Assembly (NCBI GenBank): GCA_964626685.1
Contig: CAZVJY010000006.1
Location: 81,391 to 145,390, forward strand
Origin: RGEC01 sp964626685
GTDB lineage: Bacteria > Bacteroidota > Bacteroidia > NS11-12g > UBA955
Length of the DNA stretch: 64,000 nt
Direction: 5' to 3'
Below, in pieces: positions 8,326 through 16,986 of this stretch; the stretch's first letter is position 1, and the number at the start of each line of letters is the position of its first letter. The notes under the pieces were generated by a model. It was not told the origin of the DNA, searched no databases, and saw only the letters and a program-made list of their open reading frames with translations. Position numbers and translations under genes: made by a program.

Positions 8326-8800
8326 AGGTTGGGTTGGCAATCTTTTAAAGGCTTGTCGGGCAACGAAGCGTAATAGCCATTAGTTTATTGGTTTGTCTGC
8401 AACTATGCTTTTTACCTCATCGTTGCTTCGAATAGAGATCTCCGGTCAGGAGGGGTAAGGGAAAACCAAATTATAATTTTACATGCGCGGCTAAAATTTG
8501 GCTTGTGAGGCAATATTTCTTTTTCCCCGCTTGGCACGATTTTCAGCGCGCGGAGGGCTTCGCAGCCTGAAACAAAGTGGAAGGTGACAACCGGCAAGAG
8601 GCCCGGGGTGGCTTGAGCAGGGCAAGGTGCCTTAAATCGTGACAGCCTTTTTGGTTACTTTTTGGGTGCCAAAAAGTGACAGAAGATGATAAAAATATGT
8701 ATGACCGGTTTATGCGACACCACTGTGCCTGGGTTAAGCCCAGGCGCAACCCCATTTGCATTTCTTTCCCAAAATTCCGTATATTTGATTGTTGAGTCGC
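8326..8800. repeat. non-coding stretch with two hairpins, possible dispersed repeats
   Basis: This 475-base gap has no convincing gene. It holds two clear inverted repeats: GTTACTTTTTGG-gtg-CCAAAAAGTGAC at 8654-8680 (12-base arms, one mismatch) and GCCTGGG-ttaag-CCCAGGC at 8727-8745 (perfect 7-base arms). The sequence between (about 8410-8650) looks like a mosaic with GC-rich patches unlike the neighbouring AT-rich intergenic DNA. Short ORFs inside have no recognisable protein signature. It may be a set of degenerate REP-like elements, but no second copy is present in this window to prove that. Confidence 0.45.
8780..8787 (+). promoter_or_regulatory. -7 box of the SirB1-like gene
   Basis: TATATTTG is an exact TAnnTTTG match ending 13 bases before the ATG at 8801. 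It also argues against the in-frame TTG at 8789, which would lie at or before the expected transcription start. Confidence 0.5.
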
Positions 8801-9724
8801 ATGATTTCGGAATCTGAACTGAAAGCCATGTTATACCTGCTGGACGATACCGATGAGCAGGTGGTAAATACCGTTTCGGGCCGACTGTTGTCCGAGGGTA
8901 CCCAGATATTGCCTGTTCTGGAAGAATACTGGCTTTCCAATCAGGATCCGCTGCGAGCCAACCGTATTGAGCAAATCATCCGAAACATTCAAAATAAAGA
9001 CCTGTCAGCAGGATTTGATGAATGGTTGAAGTCCAGAGAAAAATCCCTGCTGCAAGCCTGTTTGCTAGTAAGCAAGATTCATTATCCTGGACTGGATGAA
9101 TCGCTCGTAGTGAACTTTGTGGAGAAGATGAGGCTGGATGCCTGGATGTCGCTGTATAACGCTTCCAATCCCCACGATAAAATCAGCATTCTCAACCACA
9201 TTTTTTTTGAACGCTACAATTTCAAAGGAAATTCAAACGATTACCACAACCCTGATAATTCGCTCATAAACAGGGTTATTGAAACCCGGTCCGGAAATCC
9301 GATTTCATTATGCAACCTCTATGCAATTGTAGCTCAGAAATTAGGCCTGCCCGTATTTGGGGTGAATTTGCCACAGCATTTCGTGCTTGCATATTGCGAT
9401 GATACGCATATGGAGCCGGTTATCCCTTTTCAGGCACCTCCTTTTCTCAAAAGAGACGATTACGGACAGGTTTTGTTTTACATCAATCCGTTTAGCCGCG
9501 GACAAATCTTTTTACATAAAAATATAAAAGAATTTCTTCAGGTAATTAAAGTAGAAGCACAGCCAACATTTTTTGATACTTGCCCAACAGTTGAAATTTT
9601 GAGGCGAATGCTGCGAAACCTGCACTATGCCTACCAAAAAGCCTATGATGATGACCGCGCAAAACTGGTGTCTTTTTACATGAAAAAACTGGGTATGACA
9701 GACGAAAGCAATTCAGAAGAATAG
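8801..9724 (+). CDS. SirB1-like transglutaminase-fold protein
   Basis: This 307-residue cytoplasmic protein has an N-terminal helical part that resembles HEAT-type repeats (about 1-75), then a SirB1/transglutaminase-like region with GNPISLCNLYAIVAQKLGLPVFGVNLPQHFVL (about 165-200), which contains the Cys and His expected of that fold. The C-terminal part continues with DRAKLVSFYMKKLG. SirB1-like proteins have no settled activity. The ATG at 8801 is preferred to TTG at 8789 because of the promoter box. It stands alone ahead of the E2 gene, 61 bases away. Confidence 0.8.
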   Translation: MISESELKAMLYLLDDTDEQVVNTVSGRLLSEGTQILPVLEEYWLSNQDPLRANRIEQIIRNIQNKDLSAGFDEWLKSREKSLLQACLLVSKIHYPGLDESLVVNFVEKMRLDAWMSLYNASNPHDKISILNHIFFERYNFKGNSNDYHNPDNSLINRVIETRSGNPISLCNLYAIVAQKLGLPVFGVNLPQHFVLAYCDDTHMEPVIPFQAPPFLKRDDYGQVLFYINPFSRGQIFLHKNIKEFLQVIKVEAQPTFFDTCPTVEILRRMLRNLHYAYQKAYDDDRAKLVSFYMKKLGMTDESNSEE

Positions 9725-9740
9725 CATTCCACTGCTGAAA

Positions 9741-9772
9741 TTTGCAGATACCCCTAAAAACACCGAATTTTG
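9741..9772 (+). promoter_or_regulatory. promoter of the E2 acyltransferase gene (TTTG-N20-GAATTTTG)
   Basis: TTTG at 9741-9744, 20 bases, then GAATTTTG at 9765-9772, one mismatch from TAnnTTTG. The ATG lies 13 bases downstream. Confidence 0.45.
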
Positions 9773-9785
9773 CCGCTCTTTATAT

Positions 9786-11123
9786 ATGGCAGAAAAACCT
9801 ATCCTGATGCCCAAAATGGGCGAAAGTATTGCCGAAGCAACCATAATTCGCTGGCTTAAAAATGAGGGTGATAAGGTTGAAAAAGACGAACCCATTGTAG
9901 AAATTGCTACTGATAAGGTAGATAGTGAAATACCCAGCACCGAAGCCGGTATCCTTGTAAAACAGCTTTACAAGGACGGTCAGGTGGTGAAAGTGGGTGA
10001 GCCTGTTGCCATGATTGCCACCGATGGGGCTGCAGTTTCATCGCCTGCTCCCGTCGCTGCGCCTGCCGCTCAGCCCACGCCTGTGGCAGAAGTAGAAAAG
10101 ACCATCGAAACCGCTGTAAAGATTACCCAGCCAGAAAGACCGGCTGCTGTTACTTCAGGCGGAGATCGTTTTTACTCACCCCTGGTGCTGAACATTGCAC
10201 GCACCGAAGGTATCGGAATGGAAGAACTGGAGCGTATTCCCGGTAGCGGTAAAGAAGGCCGTGTTACCAAAGCGGATATTTTGGCGTATGTACAAAACCG
10301 CGGTGCTGCTCCGGCCACTGCTGCAGTGGTAACCCCTGCCGCGCCGGTGTCTCAGCCTGTTGTAGCCAAATCAGAAACTGAAAAGCCTGCTCCCGCGGCC
10401 GTTTCGCTGGGTACTGGTGATGAACTCATAGAAATGGACCGCGTACGCAAACTCATTGCCGATCACATGGTAATGAGCAAACGCACCAGTCCCCATGTTA
10501 CCAGCTTTGTGGAAGCCGATGTTACAAACCTTGTAAACTGGCGCAACAAGGTGAAAGACAGCTTCAAAAAACGCGAAGGCGAAAACATCACCTTCACGCC
10601 TGTATTTGTGTGGGCCATTGCCAAAGCCATCAAGGATTTTCCGATGATCAATGTTTCCGTAGACGGCGACAAAATCATCAAAAAGAAAAATATCAATATT
10701 GGGATGGCTGTGGCACAGCAAAACGGAAATCTGATTGTGCCCGTTATCAAAAATTCAGATACCATGAACCTGTTGGGCATCACCCGTGTGGTAAATGATC
10801 TTGCCAACAGAGCCCGTGTAAATAAGCTTACCCCCGATGAGATTCAGGGTGGCACCTACACTGTAACCAATGTGGGTTCTTTTGGCAATGTGATGGGAAC
10901 TCCCGTTATCAACCAGCCACAAGTGGCCATTATGGCTATCGGTGCTATCCGCAAAAAGCCCGCCGTTATTGAAACTGAATACGGCGATGTGATTGCCATA
11001 CGCCACATGATGTTCCTAAGCCACAGCTACGACCACCGTGTAGTAGACGGCGCACTCGGAGGCATGTTTGTTCGCAGGGTTGCCGATTATCTCGAACAGT
11101 GGGATCCTGAAACTGAAATTTAA
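9786..11123 (+). CDS. 2-oxo acid dehydrogenase E2 component (lipoyl-dependent acyltransferase)
   Basis: This is the core acyltransferase of a 2-oxo acid dehydrogenase complex. The 445 residues are ordered as lipoyl domain (1-80, lipoylated K44 in EIATDKVDSE), an Ala/Pro-rich linker, E3-binding domain (about 135-170, SPLVLNIARTEGI and GSGKEGRVTKADI), a second Ala/Pro linker and the catalytic domain (about 220-445), with the active-site His in SHSYDHRVVDGALGG near the end. The E1 and E3 genes are not adjacent, so the substrate (branched-chain oxo acids, pyruvate or 2-oxoglutarate) stays open. The single lipoyl domain is compatible with a branched-chain complex. Confidence 0.93.
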   Translation: MAEKPILMPKMGESIAEATIIRWLKNEGDKVEKDEPIVEIATDKVDSEIPSTEAGILVKQLYKDGQVVKVGEPVAMIATDGAAVSSPAPVAAPAAQPTPVAEVEKTIETAVKITQPERPAAVTSGGDRFYSPLVLNIARTEGIGMEELERIPGSGKEGRVTKADILAYVQNRGAAPATAAVVTPAAPVSQPVVAKSETEKPAPAAVSLGTGDELIEMDRVRKLIADHMVMSKRTSPHVTSFVEADVTNLVNWRNKVKDSFKKREGENITFTPVFVWAIAKAIKDFPMINVSVDGDKIIKKKNINIGMAVAQQNGNLIVPVIKNSDTMNLLGITRVVNDLANRARVNKLTPDEIQGGTYTVTNVGSFGNVMGTPVINQPQVAIMAIGAIRKKPAVIETEYGDVIAIRHMMFLSHSYDHRVVDGALGGMFVRRVADYLEQWDPETEI

Positions 11124-11156
11124 CCGGTTTCAGACTTTAGGGCTGAAACTTTTTCC

Positions 11157-11636
11157 ATGGAAGAGAAACTGTTAAAACTGGCCCGCATCACAGCATGGCT
11201 CCTGCTGATGTTAAATTCAGTTTACATCCTTGATGAGTTTCTGAATCCTAAAACCATCACCACCGTCTGTGTTGAGGCCTATCAAAGCAGATTGCCCGAC
11301 GGACAAACTGTATCTACCATTGTGCTGGCTAACAGAGCAGAAGCAGAGGTAAACAAACAGGTAGTTTTACCAAAACCCGGACAGACTGTTGTGGCACACC
11401 TTACCCCTTGGTTTGGTGGATTGAAGGCGGTCTCCTATGAATTTTACGATATGACAAGCGCATTGCAGGTACAAATCATTGGCGATCCCGATTCACCTAG
11501 AACCATGATGCTGGTGGTCTCTGGAATTCTGTTTTTAATATGTATTGTAACCCTAACGGCTAGGTATGAATTTGCAGTTGGAACGATTATCTTCGGTATA
11601 ATCCTTGCCGGGGCGCGTTTTTGGGTATTGAAATAG
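11157..11636 (+). CDS. membrane protein of unknown function
   Basis: I do not recognise this 159-residue protein. It shows a membrane helix near the N-terminus (about 10-25), an extramembrane part of about 80 residues (30-115), and two closely spaced helices at the end (about 117-135 and 140-157). There are no motif residues to suggest catalysis. It lies 33 bases after the E2 gene and 12 bases before a GT-C-like gene, so it may be cotranscribed with either. The even codon use and position support a real gene. Confidence 0.65.
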   Translation: MEEKLLKLARITAWLLLMLNSVYILDEFLNPKTITTVCVEAYQSRLPDGQTVSTIVLANRAEAEVNKQVVLPKPGQTVVAHLTPWFGGLKAVSYEFYDMTSALQVQIIGDPDSPRTMMLVVSGILFLICIVTLTARYEFAVGTIIFGIILAGARFWVLK

Positions 11637-11648
11637 TAATTTGGCAAT

Positions 11649-12896
11649 ATGAAACAGCGGCTTATGGCATTATGGGAAATGATCAGGCGATATCCGTTGT
11701 ATCAAATTTATCTTTTGTTGCTGTTGCTGGCTTTTGGCAAACAGTGTTTCTATCCCGCCGAACTGGTGGATTCCGGTGAATACAGAAATGCTACCGTAAA
11801 TTTACTTGCCGGAAACGGCTGGAGCGCCTGTTTACCTGCTGATTTATGCGATCAGCTGAGCCTGCCCGAAACACGACGCACGCCGGGTTATCCCATTTTG
11901 ATTGTCATTACCGGCTTTACCGGGATTTTACTGTTGATTCAAACAATACTGGCTGCCTGCATTCCTTTTCTGATGCATAAGTTGCTGGTAAAAATGGGGA
12001 AGGAGTCATGTTTTAAAATGGCAATGCTGCTACTGTTGCTGTATCCGCTGCAGTATTATTATTCTGCCATGCTTATGCCCGAAATACTATGTCAGGTGCT
12101 GGTTTTGTGTCTAGTTATCGCATGGATAGAAATGCGCTGGATTCGGGTTTCCATCCTGATGACGTTGCTATTATTGCTAAAACCGGTTTTTATGCCATGG
12201 GCATGGCTTGTGTTGGTCGCGAAGTTTTGGATTAAAAACAAACAACGAACATGGCTGGTGATGCCCATAGCGACCGTTTTCCTTGTCTCTTGGCTTAATT
12301 TCAGGCAAACAGGGCTAATACATTACACATCCATGCCGGTAACCAATGCCTTTGAATACAATATCCGTAATTTGGTTAACGACCCGTCTGCTGAAGTTTA
12401 TTATCACGCTGCAGCATTGAAAATGGATAGCATGGATTTTCCGGAGAAATACCATTTTATGCAGACTGAAACGCAACGGTCCATCAGATTGTCACCGTTT
12501 AAATATGCTTATTTGCATATTTTGGGCGCGTTTAAGGCACTCATAGATCCAGGGAGGTATGATTTTGTGGCTTTCTTTCGTTTGCCACAGGGGAGCGGTT
12601 TTATGCAAAATTCTGGTGGAGGAGTGTGGGCTTCACAGCCCACACTGATATGGATTTATATTATTCTCTTTGCGTTGCTGGCATTTATCAAATCAAGCCT
12701 TACGGTTTTTGCTACAATTAAACCCATACAACATAAATGGATTTTGTTGTTTCCGGTGCTATACAGCTTGCTGATTGTGGGCCCGGTGGGAAGCGCCCGC
12801 TACCTGTTGCCTGTCATGCCCATCATGATTATACTCGCCGCCTTCGGCTGGAATTCTTTATTTAACAAAAAATATGAAAGTACTGCTGCTCAGTGA
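11649..12896 (+). CDS. GT-C-like (PMT/ArnT-type) membrane glycosyltransferase
   Basis: This 415-residue protein has about ten membrane helices. Its first external loop reads VDSGEYRNATVNLLAGNGWS and, further on, RRTPGYPI. An acidic residue pair near the first helix followed by R-x-PGYP is typical of GT-C enzymes that use polyprenyl-phosphate sugars. Acceptor and sugar cannot be told. Its 3' end overlaps the phosphoesterase gene by 23 bases. A second protein of this broad type is at 40675-42150. Confidence 0.7.
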   Translation: MKQRLMALWEMIRRYPLYQIYLLLLLLAFGKQCFYPAELVDSGEYRNATVNLLAGNGWSACLPADLCDQLSLPETRRTPGYPILIVITGFTGILLLIQTILAACIPFLMHKLLVKMGKESCFKMAMLLLLLYPLQYYYSAMLMPEILCQVLVLCLVIAWIEMRWIRVSILMTLLLLLKPVFMPWAWLVLVAKFWIKNKQRTWLVMPIATVFLVSWLNFRQTGLIHYTSMPVTNAFEYNIRNLVNDPSAEVYYHAAALKMDSMDFPEKYHFMQTETQRSIRLSPFKYAYLHILGAFKALIDPGRYDFVAFFRLPQGSGFMQNSGGGVWASQPTLIWIYIILFALLAFIKSSLTVFATIKPIQHKWILLFPVLYSLLIVGPVGSARYLLPVMPIMIILAAFGWNSLFNKKYESTAAQ

Positions 12897-13389
12897 CAAC
12901 CACGGTTGGGTTGATGAAGGAATCCTCAAGTATTGCGCGGAAGCTGATGAAGTATGGCATGCCGGCGATTGGCTGAATACAGCTTTACTGAAGGAAGTTG
13001 AAAAGCTGGGTAAACCGGTTCGCGCCTGTTGGGGCAATGTGGATGGACAGGATCTTCGAAAAATATTTCCCGAACACAACAAGTTTACCGCCGAGGGTGT
13101 TACCGTCTGGATTACGCACATTGCGGGAAAACCCGGCAGGTACAATCCCAAAATCACTTCACAGTTGTATGCCAATCCTCCCAAAATGCTGATTTGCGGA
13201 CATTCACATATCCTGAAAGTGGAACGCGATCCGGCCCTTAAAAACATGCTGTTTGTAAACCCGGGTAGTTGTGGCATACAGGGGTTTCACATCGTGCGAA
13301 CAGCCCTGAGGTTTGAAATAAATCAGGGCAAAATTATAAACATGCAAGCTATTGAATTTGGTCCCAGAGTTCAAAAAATAACGGAATAA
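12874..13389 (+). CDS. YfcE/MJ0936-family metallophosphoesterase
   Basis: This 171-residue calcineurin-like phosphoesterase shows every metal-binding motif in order: LLSDNHG (about 5-11), HAGDW (about 30-34), GNVD (about 54-57), THIAG (about 83), GHSH (about 110-113) and NPGS (about 129-132). Members of this family hydrolyse phosphodiesters such as bis-pNPP or cyclic nucleotides in vitro; the physiological substrate is unclear. It starts inside the end of the upstream membrane protein gene, which suggests translational coupling, and is followed by tRNA-Leu. Confidence 0.9.
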   Translation: MKVLLLSDNHGWVDEGILKYCAEADEVWHAGDWLNTALLKEVEKLGKPVRACWGNVDGQDLRKIFPEHNKFTAEGVTVWITHIAGKPGRYNPKITSQLYANPPKMLICGHSHILKVERDPALKNMLFVNPGSCGIQGFHIVRTALRFEINQGKIINMQAIEFGPRVQKITE

Positions 13390-13425
13390 ATCATGATTAC
13401 AGTGCAGAAATTCAAGGTAAATCCG

Positions 13426-13433
13426 TATTTTTG
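13426..13433 (+). promoter_or_regulatory. -7 box of tRNA-Leu
   Basis: TATTTTTG matches TAnnTTTG and ends 12 bases before the mature tRNA 5' end. The -33 region is weak. Confidence 0.5.
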
Positions 13434-13445
13434 CAATCCCACTTT

Positions 13446-13529
13446 GCCCGGGTGGCGGAATTGGTAGACGCGTTGGTCTCAAACACCAATGGGGTAACAC
13501 TCGTGCCGGTTCGAGCCCGGCCCCGGGTA
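13446..13529 (+). tRNA. tRNA-Leu (anticodon CAA)
   Basis: The 84-base gene folds as a class II tRNA. The acceptor is GCCCGGG with CCCGGGT, the anticodon stem is TTGGT/ACCAA around loop CTCAAAC (anticodon CAA), there is a long variable arm, and the T arm is GCCGG-TTCGAGC-CCGGC. The discriminator is A and CCA is not encoded. It reads UUG codons. Confidence 0.97.
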
Positions 13530-13531
13530 CA

Positions 13532-13565
13532 AGAAAAAAAAGCCTTGCCAATCAAGGCTTTTTTT
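13532..13565 (+). terminator. terminator after tRNA-Leu
   Basis: The hairpin AGCCTTG-ccaat-CAAGGCT (13541-13559), preceded by a run of A and followed by six T, is a classic intrinsic terminator. It lies just before the next start codon. Confidence 0.85.
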
Positions 13566-13572
13566 ATGAAAT

Positions 13573-14406
13573 ATGGCCGAAAAAATCGCTGTCACCATTC
13601 CTGGTATTGATGAATATGACATCCATGCACATCTGTTTTTGCCTGAAAAGGAAATAGATGTTCCCGTATTTATATTTTGCCATGGCTTTAAAGGATTTCG
13701 CGATTGGGGCTTCTTTCCCCGAATAGCCGATTATTTCTGCCCGGAGAATGTAGCCGTACTTACGTTCAATCATACTTTTAATGGCGTGGATGAGGCGCAT
13801 CCCAACGATTTTGACCGCCTCGATTTATTTGAACAGCATACAGTTACCCGAGAGCTTGCCGAAATCAAAGCGGTCATCAGCTGGGTGCATTCTCAGGCTG
13901 AAACATTTGGCATCGATGCTGAACAGATTGTATTGGGAGGCCATAGTAGAGGTGGGGCCAATGCTATTGTCGCAGCTTCAATGGCAAAAAATATCAATAA
14001 AGTGGTGGCCTGGGCCCCCGTTGCGCACTATGCATCGATGTTTGCCAGTGCTGATTTGCAAAAATGGGAAAAGGAAGGCCATATAATGATTCCAAATACC
14101 CGTACAGGTCAGCAAATGCCACTGAATTATACTTACTGGAAAGATTTAATCACCAACGAGGAAAAATACAATGTGATGGAAGCCGCCGGGTCTTTGCAGA
14201 TACCACTCTTACTCATACATGGCATGGAAGATAAATCAGTACCAGTAGTGCATTCCGAAAAGTTGTATGATGAATGCTGGCATGCTTTCCTCGTGAAAAT
14301 GGAAAACGCAGACCACACATTCAACACGCCGCACACTGCACCTATGGAGCTTTGTGATCAGACAGTTGAATTACTCAACAATACGTTGGACTTTATACTC
14401 GATTAA
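13573..14406 (+). CDS. alpha/beta hydrolase
   Basis: This 277-residue cytoplasmic enzyme has the alpha/beta-hydrolase fold. It shows the oxyanion region FCHGFKGF (about 34-41), the nucleophile elbow GGHSRGG (Ser near 123), an acidic residue candidate in HGMEDKSVPV (about 217-226) and the catalytic His in NADHTFN (about 248). This resembles the serine aminopeptidase/dienelactone hydrolase group. There is no signal peptide. It starts 8 bases after the tRNA terminator and ends against the convergent Sua5 gene. The substrate is unknown. Confidence 0.85.
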   Translation: MAEKIAVTIPGIDEYDIHAHLFLPEKEIDVPVFIFCHGFKGFRDWGFFPRIADYFCPENVAVLTFNHTFNGVDEAHPNDFDRLDLFEQHTVTRELAEIKAVISWVHSQAETFGIDAEQIVLGGHSRGGANAIVAASMAKNINKVVAWAPVAHYASMFASADLQKWEKEGHIMIPNTRTGQQMPLNYTYWKDLITNEEKYNVMEAAGSLQIPLLLIHGMEDKSVPVVHSEKLYDECWHAFLVKMENADHTFNTPHTAPMELCDQTVELLNNTLDFILD

Positions 14407-14407
14407 A

Positions 14408-15355
14408 TTATTTCGCAGCAGCCCGTCGCAAACGGTCGTTGATGGCTCGCCCGAGGCCGGTTTCAGGCAATAATTCTGCTACGATGTAGTGGTATCCCGC
14501 ATTATCCAGCTGCCTTAGCATGGCAAAAAGATGTACCGCGGCCTCTTCAAGGTTCTTTTTAGGGCTGAGAATCAGCTGACGAGTTTCTTCAATGCCCGGA
14601 AGTAGCTCTGCATAGCGCAGATACGCCGTTTCAGGGTTGTCTGATGCTAATCGTTCGGAAGTAAGTATCACTTTGCACCGGGGGCTGTAATGCACATCCA
14701 GTTGTCCGGGTGCTGCAGGGTTGCTGCCCGAAGATATTTGTTCCGCAACCGGACCGACAACTGCAGCTATCTGTTCTACCGCAATTCCGCCCAATCGGTA
14801 AACAACCGGCTCGCCCCCAGGAAATCCAACAATGGTGCTTTCTACGCCAACACGGCAAGGGCCTCCGTCCAGAATATAGCATGTTTTGTTGCCCAATTGG
14901 TCGGCCACGTGTTGCGCGGTAGTTGGACTTACGTATCCAAAGGGATTGGCACTGGGAGCCGCCAGCGGAAAATCAAGCTGTTTGAGCAACGCAAGGCAAA
15001 CAGGGTGGGAGGGAACCCGAATCCCGACAGTTTCATTTCCAGCAGTTACCAGATCGGGAATAATTGCTTTTTTGGGTAAGACCAGTGTCAACGGACCGGG
15101 CCAAAAGGCTTCTGCCAGTTTAAGTGCCTTTTCTGGCATGGATTGCACATATTTTTTAGCTTCATCGATGTCATGAATATGAACAATCAACGGATCGAAA
15201 AAAGGACGGTTTTTGGCACTGAAAATTTTGGCTACAGCCTCAGCATTCAAGGCGTTTGCAGCCAGCCCATAGACGGTTTCTGTTGGAATACCGACCAGCT
15301 CGCCTTTTTGCAGACAGTGCAGCGCTGCTTCCATATCGGAGCCGGGCTTTGTCAT
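14408..15355 (-). CDS. threonylcarbamoyl-AMP synthase (Sua5/TsaC type)
   Basis: This enzyme makes threonylcarbamoyl-AMP from threonine, bicarbonate and ATP for the t6A37 modification of ANN-decoding tRNAs. The 315 residues include a YrdC-like domain (about 1-200; PTETVYGLAANA, KNRPFFDPLIVH, SANPFGYVSPT) and a C-terminal Sua5 extension (about 215-315), which makes it the long Sua5 form rather than short TsaC. Its ATG overlaps the end of the upstream response-regulator gene by one base, so the two are probably transcribed together. Confidence 0.93.
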   Translation of the reverse strand: MTKPGSDMEAALHCLQKGELVGIPTETVYGLAANALNAEAVAKIFSAKNRPFFDPLIVHIHDIDEAKKYVQSMPEKALKLAEAFWPGPLTLVLPKKAIIPDLVTAGNETVGIRVPSHPVCLALLKQLDFPLAAPSANPFGYVSPTTAQHVADQLGNKTCYILDGGPCRVGVESTIVGFPGGEPVVYRLGGIAVEQIAAVVGPVAEQISSGSNPAAPGQLDVHYSPRCKVILTSERLASDNPETAYLRYAELLPGIEETRQLILSPKKNLEEAAVHLFAMLRQLDNAGYHYIVAELLPETGLGRAINDRLRRAAAK

Positions 15356-16710
15356 TAGCGCCTTTTCAGGTTGTATTTCTCAATTTTGTTATACAGATGG
15401 CTGCGCTGAATGTCAATTTCCTGAGCAGTTTTTGCCACATTCCAGGCATTTTGAATCAGCTTGCGCTCAATAAATATTTTCTCGGCCCAGTCTCTGAAGT
15501 CCTGCAGGGTGGCATAATTATCAACCACACCAAATGGATCTGATCCGCGCTGTGCAGGATTGCTGTATATAAACACGTCTTCGCCCGTAATTTCTTCACC
15601 ACAAAGGATAACAAGCCGCTCCACCACATTGTGCAATTCGCGAATGTTACCGGTCCAGTTCACTTCCTTCAGCGCTTCTAGTGCATCGGCAGTAAACTTT
15701 TTGGCAGATAGTCCGTTTTCAGCACAAATGTTTTCCAGAAAATTGCCGGCAATGGTTGGAATGTCATCCGTGCGCTCATTGAGCGTGGGAACATGAATAA
15801 GAATAACTGACAGTCGGTGGTACAAATCCATACGGAAATTACCCTTTTCAATCTCTTCCAGCAGATTTTTATTGGTGGCAGCTACAATTCTTACGTCCAC
15901 TTTGATTTCGCGGTCACCGCCAACCCGTGTTATACGGCCTTCCTGGATGGCTCTGAGAACTTTTGCCTGCGCAGCCATACTCATATCGCCGATTTCATCC
16001 AGAAACAAAGTTCCGCCATGCGCCTGCTCAAACTTACCGATACGCTGCTTGATGGCACTGGTAAAACTTCCTTTTTCGTGTCCGAATAGTTCGCTTTCAA
16101 TGAGTTCAGAAGGAATACTGGCGCAGTTTACTTCTACCAGCGGCATATTGGCTCTGGGGCTTTTTTCATGTATCCACCTCGCTACGAGTTCCTTTCCGGT
16201 TCCGTTTTCACCGGTAATCAGGACGCGGGCCTCAGTTGGCGCAACCTTTTCTATGGTTTCCTTTATTTTTAGAATTGCCGGTGTTTCTCCAATAATGTCG
16301 TATGTTTTGGCAGCTTTGCGCTTCAAAACCTTGGTTTCCGATACCAGGTTGTTTCTGTCTACCGCATTGCGCAAGGTTATCAGCAGCCTGTTCAGATCCG
16401 GTGGTTTCGTGATAAAATCATAAGCACCTTTTTTGGTAGCTTCTATAGCCATTTCCACCGTGCCATGCCCTGAAATCATCACCATGGGAACATCTGGAGC
16501 TAAAGCCTGAACGCGGTCAAGCAACTCCATACCATCGATTCCAGGCATTTTAACATCACTTAAAACCACATCAAAGCTGTTTTTCTGTAGCAGCTGTAAT
16601 CCTTTCGCACCGTCCTCTGCCAGGGTTACTTCGTATTTTTCATACTCAAGAATTTCCTTCAGTGTCTCCCTGATGGCGGCTTCATCATCAATGACCAAAA
16701 TAGATGGCAT
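15355..16710 (-). CDS. NtrC-family sigma-54-type response regulator
   Basis: This 451-residue regulator has a receiver domain (1-120; phosphoacceptor D52 in LSDVKMPG), an AAA+ domain (about 138-375; Walker A GENGTGKE at 167-174, Walker B FLDEIGD) and a Fis-like helix-turn-helix at the end (KTAQEIDIQRSHLYNKI). The sigma-54 contact loop reads GSFTSA (214-219) rather than GAFTGA. The start MPSILVIDD at 16710 is preferred over an in-frame codon 25 residues earlier because receiver domains begin this way. No histidine kinase gene is adjacent, so the signal is unknown. The 276-base gap to porP may hold control sites. Confidence 0.93.
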   Translation of the reverse strand: MPSILVIDDEAAIRETLKEILEYEKYEVTLAEDGAKGLQLLQKNSFDVVLSDVKMPGIDGMELLDRVQALAPDVPMVMISGHGTVEMAIEATKKGAYDFITKPPDLNRLLITLRNAVDRNNLVSETKVLKRKAAKTYDIIGETPAILKIKETIEKVAPTEARVLITGENGTGKELVARWIHEKSPRANMPLVEVNCASIPSELIESELFGHEKGSFTSAIKQRIGKFEQAHGGTLFLDEIGDMSMAAQAKVLRAIQEGRITRVGGDREIKVDVRIVAATNKNLLEEIEKGNFRMDLYHRLSVILIHVPTLNERTDDIPTIAGNFLENICAENGLSAKKFTADALEALKEVNWTGNIRELHNVVERLVILCGEEITGEDVFIYSNPAQRGSDPFGVVDNYATLQDFRDWAEKIFIERKLIQNAWNVAKTAQEIDIQRSHLYNKIEKYNLKRR

Positions 16711-16927
16711 AATATGTATATATTTTCCTACAAGATTATGTAAAATAGATTGGACACCAAGCGGTTTTTTCGTTTTGTTATCCACGCATTATCAATACTT
16801 GAAATAAGATTTTAAAGTATTGAATATCATATAAATAAAATTAGTATGATTGCTTTAATGTAAATTTCACTGATGGTGGCATTACCAACACATGATTTCC
16901 ATGAACAATAAAAATAATGTAAAAAAA

Positions 16928-16959
16928 CTTGCACATTCATACGGAAACCCCCAAATTTG
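16928..16959 (+). promoter_or_regulatory. possible promoter of porP
   Basis: TTG near 16930 and CAAATTTG at about 16952-16959, one mismatch from TAnnTTTG, are about 20 bases apart and end roughly 27 bases before the ATG at 16987. The rest of the 16711-16986 gap is AT-rich, with no gene seen. Confidence 0.4.
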
Positions 16960-16986
16960 TGGATTAACGATACAAGTGTAGTGTTC

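Noticed and set aside
8543..8761. Short frames (60-80 codons) in the 8326-8800 gap
   Set aside because: They overlap the hairpin repeats, lack any protein motif and have no promoter or start context.
16711..16785. 25-residue N-terminal extension of the NtrC-type regulator
   Set aside because: Receiver domains start at MPSILVIDD; the extra residues look random.
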